DNA of 64,000 nucleotides from positions 62,001 through 126,000 of the forward strand of contig NZ_LNQS01000007.1 in NCBI RefSeq assembly GCF_001513785.1. Direction: 5' to 3'. Below are positions 16,167 through 27,143 of this stretch, piece after piece. The translations under genes were made by a program, and so were the position numbers. Source of the DNA: Rheinheimera sp. EpRS3 (GTDB taxonomy: Bacteria; Pseudomonadota; Gammaproteobacteria; Enterobacterales; Alteromonadaceae). How positions within the stretch are numbered: position 1 is the first letter of the stretch; each line of letters starts with the position of its first letter. The notes under the pieces were generated by a model, which made no database searches, was not told the origin of the DNA, and worked only from the letters and a program-made list of their open reading frames with translations.

Positions 16167-19100
16167 GTGGCCGCGTGGGTAGTTGCCTTATTGGCGTTGT
16201 TATATGTCGGTGGTTTGTTCCTTATTGCCAACTGGGGCGAGCGCCATGCCGATGACAAACTAATACGAAAGTATGGGGGGCTGATCTACAGCCTGGCGTT
16301 AGCCGTGTATTGCACCTCCTGGACTTACTATGGTGCTGTAGGGACGGCGGTTACCCAGGGCTGGGATTATATTCCCATTTATCTGGGGCCCATTTTGCTG
16401 TTTATGTTTGCCCAGCCGTTTTTATTTAAACTGCTGTATGTGGCAAAAAAACAAAACGTTACCTCTGTCGCCGATTTTATCTCTGCCCGCTACGGTAAAC
16501 GCAAAAATATTGCGCTGCTGACATCATTAATTTGTCTGGTGGTAGTGGTGCCCTATATTGCACTGCAGCTAAAAGCCGTAGCCAGTTCTTATCATGTGTT
16601 GCTGGGCGGCGATTTTAGCGATGAGGCTGCCAACTGGTGGCAGGACAGTGCGTTTTTAAGTGCTCTGGCAATGGCTTTTTTTGCTATTTTGTTTGGCACG
16701 CGCAAGTTGCACCTTACCGAGCAAAGCCGTGGCGTGATGGTGGCTATTGCTTTTGAGTCGGTAGTAAAGTTATTTGCTTTACTGATGCTTGGGCTGGCAG
16801 TGTATGTTTTTGTGCTGGCAGATGACATTAGCGTGTTTGAGCGTTTTGCTGAGCATGCCATGGCCCAGCAGCAAAGCAGCAATGGCCACGGCGTGGTAGA
16901 GTTTTTTACCAAAACCATCTTGGCCATGGCAGCGGTGTTTTTACTACCGCGGCAGTTTCACGTCGCTTTTGTCGAAAACGTGTCGCACCACCATTTACGC
17001 CATGCACGGCGCTGGTTTTCACTGTATTTGTTTTTAGTCACCATAGTGGTTATTCCAATCGCCATTGGCGGTATGCAGCTATTTCCAAATGCACTTAATT
17101 CTGCTGACAGCTTTGTATTGCTTATTCCGGCGCAGTCTGGCTGGAGTACGTTAAGTGTGCTGGTATTTATCGGCGGTTTTTCAGCAGCAACATCGATGAT
17201 TATTATCGCTACGCTGGCGCTGTCGACAATGATAAGCAACGATGTGATTATGCCCGGCTTGTTGCGCAGCAGTAAAAAGCAGGGCTTACCGCACGATTAC
17301 AGCCTGCTGATCCTGCTGGTAAGGCGCAGTATGATCATTCTGGTGATGGCGCTGTCTTATCTGTATTACCGTGTGTTTGCCCGTAATTATGAGCTGGCGG
17401 AAACCGGCTTGCTGGCCTTCGCGCTGGTGATCCAGTTAGCTCCGGCGGTGATCGGCGGCTTATACTGGCGCCGCGGTAATGCCTGGGGCGTATATCTGGG
17501 CCTGGCTGTGGGTTTTTCACTGTGGTTTTTCACGCTGATGCTGCCGCAGTTAGTCAGCACCGGTGCTATAGACAGCAACATTATGCAAACTGGTTTGTTT
17601 GGCTGGCCCTGGCTGGTGCCCACAGCGTTATTTGGTACACAACTGGATAGCTTAAGCCATGGCGTGCTGTTCTCGTTAGGCTTTAACCTGCTGTTTTATA
17701 TTCTGGGCTCGTTAATGATGCAGGTTAACCTGCAAGACAGGTTGCAGGCCGTTGCCTTTGTTAAGCCTAATTTACCGGTAAATCATCAGGACACGCCCGC
17801 GCGGCGCATTCGTATTCGCAATAAAGACTTAAAAATTCTGCTGGAGCGTTTTGTCGGTGCTAGCCGGGCGAGCGAGTGTTTGTTGGAATACGGCCGCCGC
17901 CAGGACACCGCGCTGCAACTGGATGATTTACCCAGTGTCGGCCTGGTCGAGCATGTCGAGCGCGAGTTAGCCGGTGTTATAGGCGCCTCTTCAGCATCGG
18001 CGATGGTTAATGCTGTACTGGAAGGCCGCCAGCTTGGCTTTGAAGATGTGGTCACCTTATTTGATGACACAACGCAGGCGATTCAGTTTTCACGTAAAAT
18101 TCTGTTTTCTACCCTGGAGCACTTAAGCCAGGGCGTTAGCGTAGTAGACCGGGAGTTAAAGCTGGTAGCCTGGAACCGGGCTTATCTGGATATGTTTGAT
18201 TACCCCGAAGCCATGGTGCGGGTAGGCCGGCCAATTGCCGATATAGTGCGCTTTAACGCCGAGCGCGGCCTGTGCGGGCCAGGTACGGCAGACGAGCATG
18301 TAGAAAAACGTATTGGCCATATGCAAAACGGTACGGCACATGTGTTTCAGCGGGTACGCCCGGACGGTAAGGTAATAGAAATGCGCGGCAACCCGATACC
18401 GGGCGGCGGCTTTGTTACCAGCTTTACCGATATTTCTGACCATGTTAAAGCTGTGCAGGGGCTGGCTGAGGCGAAGCAACACTTGGAAGACAGGGTACAG
18501 GAGCGCACCCAGACCATTTCTGAAATTAACCATGAATTGCTGGGCGAGGTGCGCCGGCGGCGTGAAACTGAGCTGCAATTGTTGCAGGCCAAAGCGGAAG
18601 CTGAGGCCGCTAATGCGTCTAAAACCCGTTTTCTGGCTTTGGCCAGCCACGATATCTTGCAGCCGCTGAATGCAGCCAGGTTGTTTACCGCGGCGTTGGC
18701 AGGCAGTAAAGACACTCAGCAACAGCAGCATATAATTGGCCAGTTGGATAACTCGTTAAAAGCGTCTGAAGAGTTGATCTCAACCTTGCTGGAAATTGCC
18801 AAGCTGGACGATGGTAAGCTGTCTCCCGATGTGCAAACCGTCTCATTAAAAGAGCTGCTGTCGCAGTTATCCGATGAATTTAATTTACTGGCACAGCAAA
18901 AAGGCCTGGGGTTGGCAGTAAAAGCGGCCGATTACCAGGTGCAAACTGATCCTATGTACTTAAGGCGTATTTTGCAGAATATGCTGTCAAATGCGATAAA
19001 GTATACGAAAAAAGGCCGTATTGTGCTGGGGTGCAGAAAGCGGAAAAACCAGCTATTAATTCAGGTATGGGATACCGGCCCGGGCATTGGCGAAGCTGAT

Positions 19101-19733
19101 TTGCAGCGTATTTTCGAAGATTTTTATCGTATTGACGCAACGGCAAAAGGCGAGCAGGGGGTCGGCCTGGGGCTTGGTGTTGTCAATCGTATGGCAAAAT
19201 TACTTGGCCATACATTGGCAGTAGCGTCGTGGCCGGGTAAAGGCAGTGTCTTCAGCATCAGTTTGCCGCTGGTTGATATAGCGCAAAAGGTTGAATTTCC
19301 GTTGCCGGTTGTTGCAGTACACCGTCCGGTGCTGGGCTTGTCTGTGGTATGTGTCGATGATGATGCGGCAAACCTGGCGGCGCTAAAAGTGCTGCTGGAA
19401 CAATGGCAGGTGCAGGATGTGCAGTGTTTTTATGATGAACAGAGCTTACTGGATTATGCGCAGCAGCATCGTGCACCTGATGCCTTACTAATAGATTATC
19501 AGCTGGGGCAGAATTTAAATGGCCTGCAGTTGTACGAGAAAATTAAACCGGTATGGGGGCAGGTGAATGGCATTTTAGTGTCGGCGTCGCCGGAGACCGG
19601 CCTGGCACTTAAAGCCAGACAGCACGGGCTGATGTTTCTGGCTAAACCTATTAAGCCGGCGGCACTTCGCGCCAGCCTTAACCACCTCAGAATGCTAAAA
19701 CGTGCTCAGGAGCAAAATAACCCGGTAGCCTAA
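16167..19733 (+). CDS. crbS: CrbS-type hybrid sensor histidine kinase
   Basis: An 1188-residue inner-membrane sensor that controls acetate scavenging. It starts at GTG with GGGAG 7 bases upstream. In order: a sodium:solute-symporter-like sensor domain of about 500 residues and 12-13 helices; a linker; a PAS domain (LSQGVSVVDRELKLVAWNRAYLDMF); a coiled coil; a histidine kinase with H-box FLALASHDILQPLNAARLF, N-box NMLSNAIKY, and G-boxes DTGPGIG and GVGLGLGV; and a C-terminal receiver with phospho-acceptor Asp in LLIDYQLG. The LuxR-type regulator gene is convergent at the 3' end, and acs lies beyond it. This is the CrbS/CrbR arrangement known from Vibrio and Pseudomonas. Confidence 0.92.
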   Translation: MAAWVVALLALLYVGGLFLIANWGERHADDKLIRKYGGLIYSLALAVYCTSWTYYGAVGTAVTQGWDYIPIYLGPILLFMFAQPFLFKLLYVAKKQNVTSVADFISARYGKRKNIALLTSLICLVVVVPYIALQLKAVASSYHVLLGGDFSDEAANWWQDSAFLSALAMAFFAILFGTRKLHLTEQSRGVMVAIAFESVVKLFALLMLGLAVYVFVLADDISVFERFAEHAMAQQQSSNGHGVVEFFTKTILAMAAVFLLPRQFHVAFVENVSHHHLRHARRWFSLYLFLVTIVVIPIAIGGMQLFPNALNSADSFVLLIPAQSGWSTLSVLVFIGGFSAATSMIIIATLALSTMISNDVIMPGLLRSSKKQGLPHDYSLLILLVRRSMIILVMALSYLYYRVFARNYELAETGLLAFALVIQLAPAVIGGLYWRRGNAWGVYLGLAVGFSLWFFTLMLPQLVSTGAIDSNIMQTGLFGWPWLVPTALFGTQLDSLSHGVLFSLGFNLLFYILGSLMMQVNLQDRLQAVAFVKPNLPVNHQDTPARRIRIRNKDLKILLERFVGASRASECLLEYGRRQDTALQLDDLPSVGLVEHVERELAGVIGASSASAMVNAVLEGRQLGFEDVVTLFDDTTQAIQFSRKILFSTLEHLSQGVSVVDRELKLVAWNRAYLDMFDYPEAMVRVGRPIADIVRFNAERGLCGPGTADEHVEKRIGHMQNGTAHVFQRVRPDGKVIEMRGNPIPGGGFVTSFTDISDHVKAVQGLAEAKQHLEDRVQERTQTISEINHELLGEVRRRRETELQLLQAKAEAEAANASKTRFLALASHDILQPLNAARLFTAALAGSKDTQQQQHIIGQLDNSLKASEELISTLLEIAKLDDGKLSPDVQTVSLKELLSQLSDEFNLLAQQKGLGLAVKAADYQVQTDPMYLRRILQNMLSNAIKYTKKGRIVLGCRKRKNQLLIQVWDTGPGIGEADLQRIFEDFYRIDATAKGEQGVGLGLGVVNRMAKLLGHTLAVASWPGKGSVFSISLPLVDIAQKVEFPLPVVAVHRPVLGLSVVCVDDDAANLAALKVLLEQWQVQDVQCFYDEQSLLDYAQQHRAPDALLIDYQLGQNLNGLQLYEKIKPVWGQVNGILVSASPETGLALKARQHGLMFLAKPIKPAALRASLNHLRMLKRAQEQNNPVA

Positions 19734-19751
19734 TCGTTTCATTCTGAGTTT

Positions 19752-20432
19752 TTAGTGCGGCTGCGCCATGGCTCTGTCAACAGGTGGTTCCAGCGTCAGG
19801 CGCTGAGCCTGAATAACCACCTGAGTACGGTTAGTAACGCCAAGCTTGCGAAATATGGCAGTAATGTGCGCTTTTACTGTGGCTTCTGAGATATGTAAAT
19901 CGTATGCGATTTGCTTGTTAAGCCAGCCTTCGGTCAGATAGTACAGAACCTTGTATTGCTGCTGAGTTAACTGAGCTACGCGGGCTGCCAGATCCAAATC
20001 ATCTTCTGCTTCGCGGCTGTGGATATCCAGCACCTGATTTTTCAGTCGCAGCGGTACCCATAACTCCCCGGCCATAACAGCGTTTAGTGCTGCACTGATA
20101 TCCAGCGGGTTAGCTGATTTAGGCACGTAAGCTGAAGCGCCAAAGGCCATAACCCGGCGAATAACATCCAGCTCTTCACTGGCTGAGATTACGACTATTG
20201 GCAGGGCAGGGTAGTTTTTGCGTAACTGTATTAAGCCGAGAAAACCGCAGTTCCCCGGCATATGCAGATCAAGTAGCAGTAAATCGGTATCAGGGTGTTG
20301 TTCCAGTGCAACACAGGTGCTTTCAAAGCTATCTGTTTCAATAGTAGCTTTAGTGGCAAAAGTGCTGCTGATGGCGTTTATCAGCGCATTGCGAAACAGC
20401 GGGTGGTCGTCAGCGACGATCAGTTTTGCCAT
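19752..20432 (-). CDS. crbR: CrbR-type LuxR-family response regulator
   Basis: A 226-residue regulator. The receiver domain has the acidic pocket (VADDHPLF), phospho-acceptor Asp55 in LLLLDLHMPG, and a Lys in YVPKSANP. A LuxR-type helix-turn-helix (about 150-210) follows, with LTQQQYKVLYYLTEGWLNKQIAYDLHISEATVKAHI. GGAGG precedes the ATG. It lies between crbS and acs, the usual place for the regulator that turns on acs when acetate must be taken back up. It has its own upstream gap after acs. Confidence 0.9.
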   Translation of the reverse strand: MAKLIVADDHPLFRNALINAISSTFATKATIETDSFESTCVALEQHPDTDLLLLDLHMPGNCGFLGLIQLRKNYPALPIVVISASEELDVIRRVMAFGASAYVPKSANPLDISAALNAVMAGELWVPLRLKNQVLDIHSREAEDDLDLAARVAQLTQQQYKVLYYLTEGWLNKQIAYDLHISEATVKAHITAIFRKLGVTNRTQVVIQAQRLTLEPPVDRAMAQPH

Positions 20433-20480
20433 CTTGTCCTCCAGCGAAGGGTATTTTAATTATTATGCCATTCTTGTGAG

Positions 20481-20503
20481 AAAGGCCGCGAATGCGGCCT
20501 TTT
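20481..20503. terminator. Hairpin between acs and crbR
   Basis: A 9-bp stem AAAGGCCGC/GCGGCCTTT with loop GAAT. On the acs strand no long U-tract follows, so termination may be partial and some crbR transcription could come from acs. Confidence 0.6.
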
Positions 20504-20552
20504 ATACTGAGGTTAGCAGGGCGTCGTGTCAAGCGCGTACTTGCCCGATAGC

Positions 20553-22517
20553 TTATTTACGGTTTAACCGGTTTGTCACCAGAGTTTCAACAACAGATGG
20601 ATCAGCCAGTGTGGAAATATCACCTAACTGATCATGCTCATTAGCGGCAATTTTACGTAGAATACGCCGCATAATTTTGCCTGAGCGGGTTTTCGGTAAA
20701 CCGGTAGGTGCCCACTGAATTAAATCTGGTGTGGCAATAGGGGATATTTCTTCCCGCACCCAGTCACGCAATGCCTTGGTGAGCTCTGCGCTGGGTTCAA
20801 TACCCACCCTTGGTGTAACGTAAACATAAATGCCTTGGCCCTTAATATCATGCGGGTAACCCACCACAGCAGCTTCTGCCACCGCATCATGGGCAACCAG
20901 ACAACTTTCAATTTCGGCCGTGCCTAAGCGGTGGCCGGAAATATTCAGTACGTCATCTACCCGGCCCGTTAACCAGTAATAACCATCTGCATCGCGTTTG
21001 GCGCCATCACCGGTAAAGTATAAGCCTGGGTAAGTGCTGAAATAAGTTTGTTCAAAGCGCTCGTGATCGCCGTACACGGTGCGCATTTGCCCCGGCCAGC
21101 TGTCTTTAATGACCAGATTGCCCTCACACTCGCCGCTTAATTCTTTACCTTCGTTATCCACAATCGCTGGTTTAACGCCAAAGAATGGCCGGGTGGCAGA
21201 GCCGGGTTTAAGTTCAGTACAACCTGGCAGAGGTGTGATCAAAATGCCGCCGGTTTCGGTTTGCCACCAGGTATCCACAATAGGGCAATTACCGTTACCG
21301 AATTTCTCATGATACCAGTTCCATGCTTCAGGGTTAATCGGTTCACCCACACTGCCAAGTGTTTGCAAAGATGCAAGGTTGGCACCTTCTACCGGCGCAT
21401 CACCATGCGCCATCAGCGCGCGAATAGCAGTAGGTGCGGTATAAAGGATGTTTACTTTATACTTGTCGACAATTTGCGCCATACGTTTAACGCTGGGGTA
21501 GTTAGGTACACCTTCAAACAACACGCTGGTAGCACCATTGGCCAGCGGGCCATAAACAATATACGTATGTCCGGTTACCCAGCCGATATCGGCAGCACAC
21601 CAGTAGATGTCGCCATCGTGATAGTCAAATACATACTGGTGAGTCATCGACGCCCACACCATATAACCGCCTGTGGTGTGCAATACGCCTTTGGGTTTGC
21701 CGGTAGAGCCAGAGGTATACAAAATAAATAGCGGATCTTCAGCGTTCATGGGCTCGGCAGGGCAGTCTGCACTTTGCCGGTTTAATAAGTCGTGATACCA
21801 AACATCACGGCCATCTTGTCCGGCCTGCATATCAACATTTTTGCCTACATGTTTAACCACCAATACATGTTTAACCGGTGAGTCTGCTCCTAGGTGAGCC
21901 AGCGCCATATCAGTGTTATCTTTTAAGTTGGTCACCCGGCTGCCGCGTAATGCCTGATCTGCGGTAATAACCAGTTTAGAGTCACAGTCGACAATACGGC
22001 TGCCCAGTGCATCCGGCGAAAAGCCGGCAAACACCACAGAGTGCACAGCGCCAATGCGGGCACATGCGAGCAGTGCTACGGTGGCTTCCGGGATCATTGG
22101 CAGATAAATAGTTACCCGATCGCCTTTTTTAACACCCAGATCTTTCATACCATTGGCCAGTTTACATACTTGCTGATGCAACTGCGCATAAGTAACCGAT
22201 TTTTGTACGTCTGGTGAGTCGCCTTCCCAATAATAGGCAACCTGATTGGCGCGCTCAGGCAAATGCCGGTCCAGACAGTTATAACTGGCGTTGAGTTCAC
22301 CATCGCTAAACCAGTTAATATTCACTTTACCGCTGTCAAAGCTGGTATTTTTAACCTTGGTAAAAGGGGTAAACCAGTGCAGACGTTTACCGTGTTCCGC
22401 CCAGAATGCTTCCGGAGAGCTAACAGACTGCTGATACATCTGCATATATTGCTCGTTAGTTAAAAGTGAGCGCTTGGCTGCACTGGCGGGTACCGGATAA
22501 ACTAATGGATGTGACAT
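20553..22517 (-). CDS. acs: Acetyl-CoA synthetase (AMP-forming)
   Basis: Activates acetate to acetyl-CoA through acetyl-AMP. Its 654 residues match the usual length of about 650. Motifs are [19 protein letters not shown] (P-loop-like adenylation motif), [19 protein letters not shown], and [15 protein letters not shown] near the C-terminus, whose Lys is the conserved acetylation-controlled catalytic residue. It lies in the acetate block, divergent from a porin. A palindromic motif lies in the upstream gap. Confidence 0.97.
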   Translation of the reverse strand: MSHPLVYPVPASAAKRSLLTNEQYMQMYQQSVSSPEAFWAEHGKRLHWFTPFTKVKNTSFDSGKVNINWFSDGELNASYNCLDRHLPERANQVAYYWEGDSPDVQKSVTYAQLHQQVCKLANGMKDLGVKKGDRVTIYLPMIPEATVALLACARIGAVHSVVFAGFSPDALGSRIVDCDSKLVITADQALRGSRVTNLKDNTDMALAHLGADSPVKHVLVVKHVGKNVDMQAGQDGRDVWYHDLLNRQSADCPAEPMNAEDPLFILYTSGSTGKPKGVLHTTGGYMVWASMTHQYVFDYHDGDIYWCAADIGWVTGHTYIVYGPLANGATSVLFEGVPNYPSVKRMAQIVDKYKVNILYTAPTAIRALMAHGDAPVEGANLASLQTLGSVGEPINPEAWNWYHEKFGNGNCPIVDTWWQTETGGILITPLPGCTELKPGSATRPFFGVKPAIVDNEGKELSGECEGNLVIKDSWPGQMRTVYGDHERFEQTYFSTYPGLYFTGDGAKRDADGYYWLTGRVDDVLNISGHRLGTAEIESCLVAHDAVAEAAVVGYPHDIKGQGIYVYVTPRVGIEPSAELTKALRDWVREEISPIATPDLIQWAPTGLPKTRSGKIMRRILRKIAANEHDQLGDISTLADPSVVETLVTNRLNRK

Positions 22518-22585
22518 AACTTCCCCTGTGAGAGCTTCATAAATTTACTGTTATCTTTCTATCGAAGCCGCGTGTTATTTGAAAT

Positions 22586-22599
22586 TAGACCTTAGTCTA
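22586..22599. promoter_or_regulatory. Inverted repeat TAGAC-CTTA-GTCTA upstream of acs
   Basis: A perfect 5-bp inverted repeat spaced by 4 bases, about 70 bases before the acs start in the 232-bp acs/porin gap. Its core GACCTTAGTC also occurs, with one change each, at 16081-16090 and as GACTAAAGGC at 22660-22669. It is a candidate CrbR operator, inferred from placement. Confidence 0.45.
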
Positions 22600-22659
22600 G
22601 CCAAATCCGCGTGTTGTAGCCAACCTGATACTGTTCGCTTTAATATGCAGCATAACTGC

Positions 22660-22669
22660 GACTAAAGGC
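22660..22669. promoter_or_regulatory. Second copy of the acs-region motif, nearer the porin
   Basis: GACTAAAGGC matches the reverse complement of GACYTTAGTC in 9 of 10 positions and lies about 80 bases before the porin start. It could let the porin share control with acs. Confidence 0.3.
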
Positions 22670-22749
22670 TAATTGCAGTAACGGCCAGTCTGAACCACAG
22701 TTGAATCGAAAAATTACCATTACAAGAACGAAGATGGAGAGACGAGAAA

Positions 22750-23901
22750 ATGAAAAAAATAACAACAATATCTTACCTTGCAGCCTGCGTGGCACTAGGA
22801 GCTGGCAGTGTACAAGCTGCTGGGTTTGATATCGGCGGCACCAATGTCACTTTTGGCGGCTATGTAAAGCTGGATGCCATGGTAACTGATGCTGATGGCG
22901 AAGTTGCAGCTCTGGGGCGGGAGTTTTATGTACCTTCGCTAACTCCCATTGGCGGAGAGAGTACCACACGTTTTGATATGCATGCTCGCCAGTCACGCTT
23001 CTTCTTTTCTACGGCAACAGAGCTTGAAGATGGCAGTAAAATTACCGGCCATCTTGAGTTTGATTTTATGACCAGTAATAATGGCAACGACGAACGTACC
23101 ACTAATGGTTATAGCCCGGTTATGCGTCATGCTTTTATTAAATACAAAAACTGGACTTTAGGCCAAACCTGGTCAAACTTTATGGATGTAGCCTCGCTTC
23201 CGGATACATTAGACTTTGTTGGTAACCCGGATGCCGCTATCTTTATCCGTCAGGCGCAGGTACGTTATACCCATGGCAATTTTTCTTTTGCAGTGGAAAA
23301 CCCTGAAAGTACCGTTACGCCTTTCGGCGGTGGTGCCCGTATTACCACAGATGACAATGCTACGCCGGATTTCACTGCCAGCTACAATCTGAAAACGGAT
23401 TGGGGTGTGGTGAAAGTGGCTGGTTTATTGCGCCAAATCGCGATTGATGACGGTACTTTTGATGATGAAGTGACATCTTACGGTTTATCGGTCAGCACCA
23501 AAATTGATTTAGCTAATAAAGACGATATTCGTATCACTTTGAATACCGGTAAAGGTCTGGGCCGCTATGTAGGTTTAAATACGATAAATGGCGCAGTGTT
23601 GGATGCTGACGGTAATCTGGAAGCTATCGATGTTACCGCATTCTCAGTGGCGTATCGTCACCTTTGGAATGATCAATGGCGTTCTACCTTCCTGTATTCA
23701 ACCCTGATGGCGGATAACGATACAGATTTGACCGGAGTTGGCGCCACTAAAACCACTCAGAGTTACAGCGCTAACTTGTTGTATCAGGCGACGAAAAAGC
23801 TGATGGTAGGTATTGAGTATAAGTTTGCTAACCGCGAAGTAGAGTCGGGCCTGGATGGCGATATGAACCGTGTTCAGTTCAGTGCCAAATACGATTTCTA
23901 A
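22750..23901 (+). CDS. DcaP-like trimeric outer-membrane porin
   Basis: A 383-residue outer-membrane protein. The signal peptide is MKKITTISYLAACVALGAGSVQA, cleaved before AGFD. The mature part begins with a strand TNVTFGGYVKLDAMV and has the DcaP hallmark RQSRFFFSTAT and FIKYKNWTLGQTWSNFMD. It ends with a terminal aromatic strand (VQFSAKYDF). AGATGGAGAG lies before the ATG. DcaP-type porins pass small dicarboxylates and other anions. Divergence from acs suggests a role in carboxylate uptake, which is inference. Confidence 0.88.
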   Translation: MKKITTISYLAACVALGAGSVQAAGFDIGGTNVTFGGYVKLDAMVTDADGEVAALGREFYVPSLTPIGGESTTRFDMHARQSRFFFSTATELEDGSKITGHLEFDFMTSNNGNDERTTNGYSPVMRHAFIKYKNWTLGQTWSNFMDVASLPDTLDFVGNPDAAIFIRQAQVRYTHGNFSFAVENPESTVTPFGGGARITTDDNATPDFTASYNLKTDWGVVKVAGLLRQIAIDDGTFDDEVTSYGLSVSTKIDLANKDDIRITLNTGKGLGRYVGLNTINGAVLDADGNLEAIDVTAFSVAYRHLWNDQWRSTFLYSTLMADNDTDLTGVGATKTTQSYSANLLYQATKKLMVGIEYKFANREVESGLDGDMNRVQFSAKYDF

Positions 23902-23970
23902 TTCGGCTACGCCCCTTAAATAACTACGCGTTATGATTTAAACAGGTTCTTGATTAAAGCCAGCTAATAA

Positions 23971-23999
23971 AAAAAAGCCAGACATTGTCTGGCTTTTTT
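23971..23999. terminator. Bidirectional terminator between the porin gene and rne
   Basis: A long stem AAAAAGCCAGACA/TGTCTGGCTTTTT with a very short loop lies between convergent genes. A and T runs on both sides suit termination of both transcripts. Confidence 0.9.
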
Positions 24000-24032
24000 G
24001 TGTCTGACACTTTGCAGTGTCAACTGATAAGC

Positions 24033-27000
24033 TTACTCATCAGATTTTGGCTTGGTCATTGGTGCGCTTACTGCCTGACGGGCAAACGCAGAACCGGCAG
24101 GACGCTCAGAGCTGGCTACAACCGGCCTTTCTTGTGCTGGCATTACCACAGGCGTTGCTACTTCAGCATTGCTGTCCTGTTTGCTGGCTTCCGGTTTGGT
24201 CATGGTAGCAACTACCATCTGGGCATAACGCCCGCCTGCAGGTTTCGCTGCTACCGGCTTAGCTGCTTCTGCTGCAGGGTTAGAAGGTGCTACTGCAGGA
24301 GCCGCTTCTGCTTTCACGACTTCTGTTTTAACAACTTCAGTTGCAACAGCTTCTGTTTTAGGTGCAACAGGCTCTGCAACTTCAGCTTTTTCAGCTACAA
24401 CACTACCCACGGTTTTTTCAGTCGCTGGTGCGGCTTCGCTTGCGCTTGCTGTATCAGTAACGTCTTTATCCGCTTTTTTGGCCGCAGGTTTACGGCGGCT
24501 GCGCGTTTTCGGTTTTTCTGCTACAGCTTGCTCTGCCTGCTCAGTGTTGTCAGCATCAACCACCGCTGCAGTATCTGCGTGTGTTACTTCGGGTTGTGCT
24601 TGCTCAACCTGTGCTGGCACAGCTTTTGGCTCTTCGGCTACCGCAACAGTATCTGCAGGTGTAGCGTCAGCTTCTGCTTGCGCGGCATCGGCGTCAGTTT
24701 GTTCCTGCTCTTTTTTACGTTTCTGGCCTGCAGCCCTTAAATGACGTGGTGAACGGCGGTTACGGCTGCGTGGCTCTGCGGTTTCCTGCTCGCTAGTTTC
24801 AGCAGTAGCCTCTTCGGTTGCGTCAACAGTAGTGTCAGTCGTTATAGCTGCTGTAACGTCATCTTTCGGCTGTGCCACTGCTGATTCGACTACAACTGCT
24901 GCTTCAGTATGTTCTTTAGTAGCAGTCACGGCGTCAGTAACAGGTTCGGCAGTTGTCATTTGAACCGGTGTTTCAGGTATTACTGCAGACGTAGTATCGG
25001 TAACGGCTGCTGCTGTTACCACTTGAGTGGTTTCTGCTGCAGGCGCTTTATCCATACGTACAGAGCGGCGCGTGTTACGACGTTGCCGGCGTTCAACTAT
25101 ACGCTGCGGTGCATTGTCATCTTCAGGCTCTTTATTGACAACTGGCGCTTTCTCCACAGGTTTTCTGGCTTCCTGCTGTGGGCGTGGTGCACGCGGCTCT
25201 TGTGGCGGGCGTTGCTGACGCTCAGGTTTCTGAACAGCTTCATCTTTTAGTTGTGGCGCTAACGCTTTGTCGTCACCTTCATTACGGCGGCGTGGCTTAT
25301 TGCGGCGACGGTTGTTGTCGCGGTTGGCATCACGGCTGTTGTCGCGATTACCATCACGACCATTTTCACGATTGCCATTACGCGGATTGCTGCGCTCATT
25401 TGGCTTAGCGACAGGCTTAACTTCGGCCTGGGTTTCTGCCGGGGCAAACAACTTGCCAAACCAGCTACTGATTGCCTGAAATAAGCCGGTACTTTGTACT
25501 GGGGCTTTCTCTGCCACGGTGACAGCGGCTGCCGGACGCGCGGCAGTGCTATCTGCAATGTTAATTGCCGAAATAGCAGGCTTTTCTTTTACTGCATCAG
25601 AAGCCGGATGATACAGCGTTGATGTGGCCTCTGGCACTTTCACCATGTTGTAGCTGGCATCATCAATTTCTTCATCAATACGAATGCGGATAACTTCATG
25701 GTTTGGTGTTTCCATATGCTCGTTAGGAATAACAAACACGCGGATACCATGGCGTTTTTCGATACGGCGTATCGCATCACGCTTTTCGTTCATCAGGTAG
25801 GTAGCAACAGATACCGGCACCTGAGCATGAATTTGACTGGTATTGTCTTTAATTGACTCTTCTTCAATTAAACGCAGGATAGACAGTGCAGATGACTCGG
25901 TGCTACGAATAGTACCGCGACCGTGACAACGTGGGCACACATGCGTAGCTGACTCACCCAGCGATGGGCGCAGACGCTGGCGTGACATTTCCAGCAAACC
26001 AAAACGTGAAATACGGCCAATTTGCACCCGGGCACGGTCGTGTTTTACCGCATCTTTTAAGCGGTTTTCTACTTCGCGCTGGTGGCGTACCGGTGTCATG
26101 TCGATAAAGTCAATTACAATCAAGCCGCCTAAGTCACGTAAACGTAACTGACGGGCAATTTCATCGGCCGCTTCTAAGTTGGTGTTAAACGCCGTTTCTT
26201 CAATATCGCCGCCTTTGGTAGCTTTAGACGAGTTGATATCAATGGCGGTTAAGGCTTCAGTGCTGTCGATTACGATAGAGCCGCCTGATGGCAGGCGTAC
26301 TTCGCGGCGAAACGCTGATTCAATCTGGGTTTCAATCTGAAAGTGCATAAACAGTGGTACTTCGCCCTGATACAGCTTAACGCGGTGGGCAAAGTCTGGC
26401 CTGAACTGCTGAATATACACTTTGGCTTCTTCAAAAATACGCGGATTATCGATCAGGATTTCGCCAACATCGCGACGCAGGTAATCGCGGATGGCGCGAA
26501 ACACTACGTTACTTTCCTGATGGATTAAAAACGGCGAAGCGCGCTTTTGCGCTTCTTCGGTAATAGCAGACCAGTGTTTTAACAGCGCTTTTAAATCGTA
26601 GTCCAGCTCTTCATAGGATTTACCTACGCCAGCAGTGCGTACAATTAAGCCCATGCCGTCCGGCATTTCTAACTGGCCTAAAGAGTCTTTTAGTTCCTGA
26701 CGTTCGTCGCCTTCTATACGGCGTGAAATACCACCCGCGCGCGGGTTATTCGGCATTAAAACTAAGTAAGAGCCGGCAAGGCTGATAAAGGTAGTTAACG
26801 CAGCGCCTTTTTGGCCACGTTCTTCTTTATCAATCTGGATAATTACTTCCTGGCCTTCTTTAACCACTTCTTTAATATTGGGGCGACCATCAAAGCTGTA
26901 ACCAGAAGGGAAGTATTCGCGGGAAATTTCTTTCAGAGGTAAAAAGCCGTGGCGATCAGCACCGTAGTCAACAAAAGCAGCTTCTAAGCTGGGTTCGACC

Positions 27001-27143
27001 CGGGTGATTTTGCCTTTGTAAATATTAGCTTTCTTTTGTTCATGGCCCGGGCTTTCAATATCCAGGTCGTACAGTTTCTGGCCATCGACCAGCGCAACGC
27101 GGATTTCTTCTTCCTGCGTGGCGTTAATTAACATTCTTTTCAT
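24033..27143 (-). CDS. rne: Ribonuclease E
   Basis: The essential endonuclease for mRNA decay and rRNA/tRNA processing. The ATG at 27143 gives [21 protein letters not shown], the universal start, and about 1036 residues. An S1 domain (about 35-125) is followed by the catalytic DNase I-like domain, with metal-binding aspartates in [14 protein letters not shown] and [11 protein letters not shown], and the Zn-link VCPRCHGRG. From about residue 560 the protein is a long disordered tail: an Arg-rich RNA-binding segment ([15 protein letters not shown]), then acidic Ala/Val/Thr/Glu-rich sequence, ending with a conserved Ala/Pro-rich tip. The tail would hold degradosome contacts. The promoter lies in the 500-bp divergent gap. 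Confidence 0.97.
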   Translation of the reverse strand: MKRMLINATQEEEIRVALVDGQKLYDLDIESPGHEQKKANIYKGKITRVEPSLEAAFVDYGADRHGFLPLKEISREYFPSGYSFDGRPNIKEVVKEGQEVIIQIDKEERGQKGAALTTFISLAGSYLVLMPNNPRAGGISRRIEGDERQELKDSLGQLEMPDGMGLIVRTAGVGKSYEELDYDLKALLKHWSAITEEAQKRASPFLIHQESNVVFRAIRDYLRRDVGEILIDNPRIFEEAKVYIQQFRPDFAHRVKLYQGEVPLFMHFQIETQIESAFRREVRLPSGGSIVIDSTEALTAIDINSSKATKGGDIEETAFNTNLEAADEIARQLRLRDLGGLIVIDFIDMTPVRHQREVENRLKDAVKHDRARVQIGRISRFGLLEMSRQRLRPSLGESATHVCPRCHGRGTIRSTESSALSILRLIEEESIKDNTSQIHAQVPVSVATYLMNEKRDAIRRIEKRHGIRVFVIPNEHMETPNHEVIRIRIDEEIDDASYNMVKVPEATSTLYHPASDAVKEKPAISAINIADSTAARPAAAVTVAEKAPVQSTGLFQAISSWFGKLFAPAETQAEVKPVAKPNERSNPRNGNRENGRDGNRDNSRDANRDNNRRRNKPRRRNEGDDKALAPQLKDEAVQKPERQQRPPQEPRAPRPQQEARKPVEKAPVVNKEPEDDNAPQRIVERRQRRNTRRSVRMDKAPAAETTQVVTAAAVTDTTSAVIPETPVQMTTAEPVTDAVTATKEHTEAAVVVESAVAQPKDDVTAAITTDTTVDATEEATAETSEQETAEPRSRNRRSPRHLRAAGQKRKKEQEQTDADAAQAEADATPADTVAVAEEPKAVPAQVEQAQPEVTHADTAAVVDADNTEQAEQAVAEKPKTRSRRKPAAKKADKDVTDTASASEAAPATEKTVGSVVAEKAEVAEPVAPKTEAVATEVVKTEVVKAEAAPAVAPSNPAAEAAKPVAAKPAGGRYAQMVVATMTKPEASKQDSNAEVATPVVMPAQERPVVASSERPAGSAFARQAVSAPMTKPKSDE

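Noticed and set aside
23985-24740. Cys/Phe/Arg-rich 251-residue frame on the plus strand
   Set aside because: Antisense to the repetitive Ala/Val/Glu tail of RNase E; composition artefact with no start signal.
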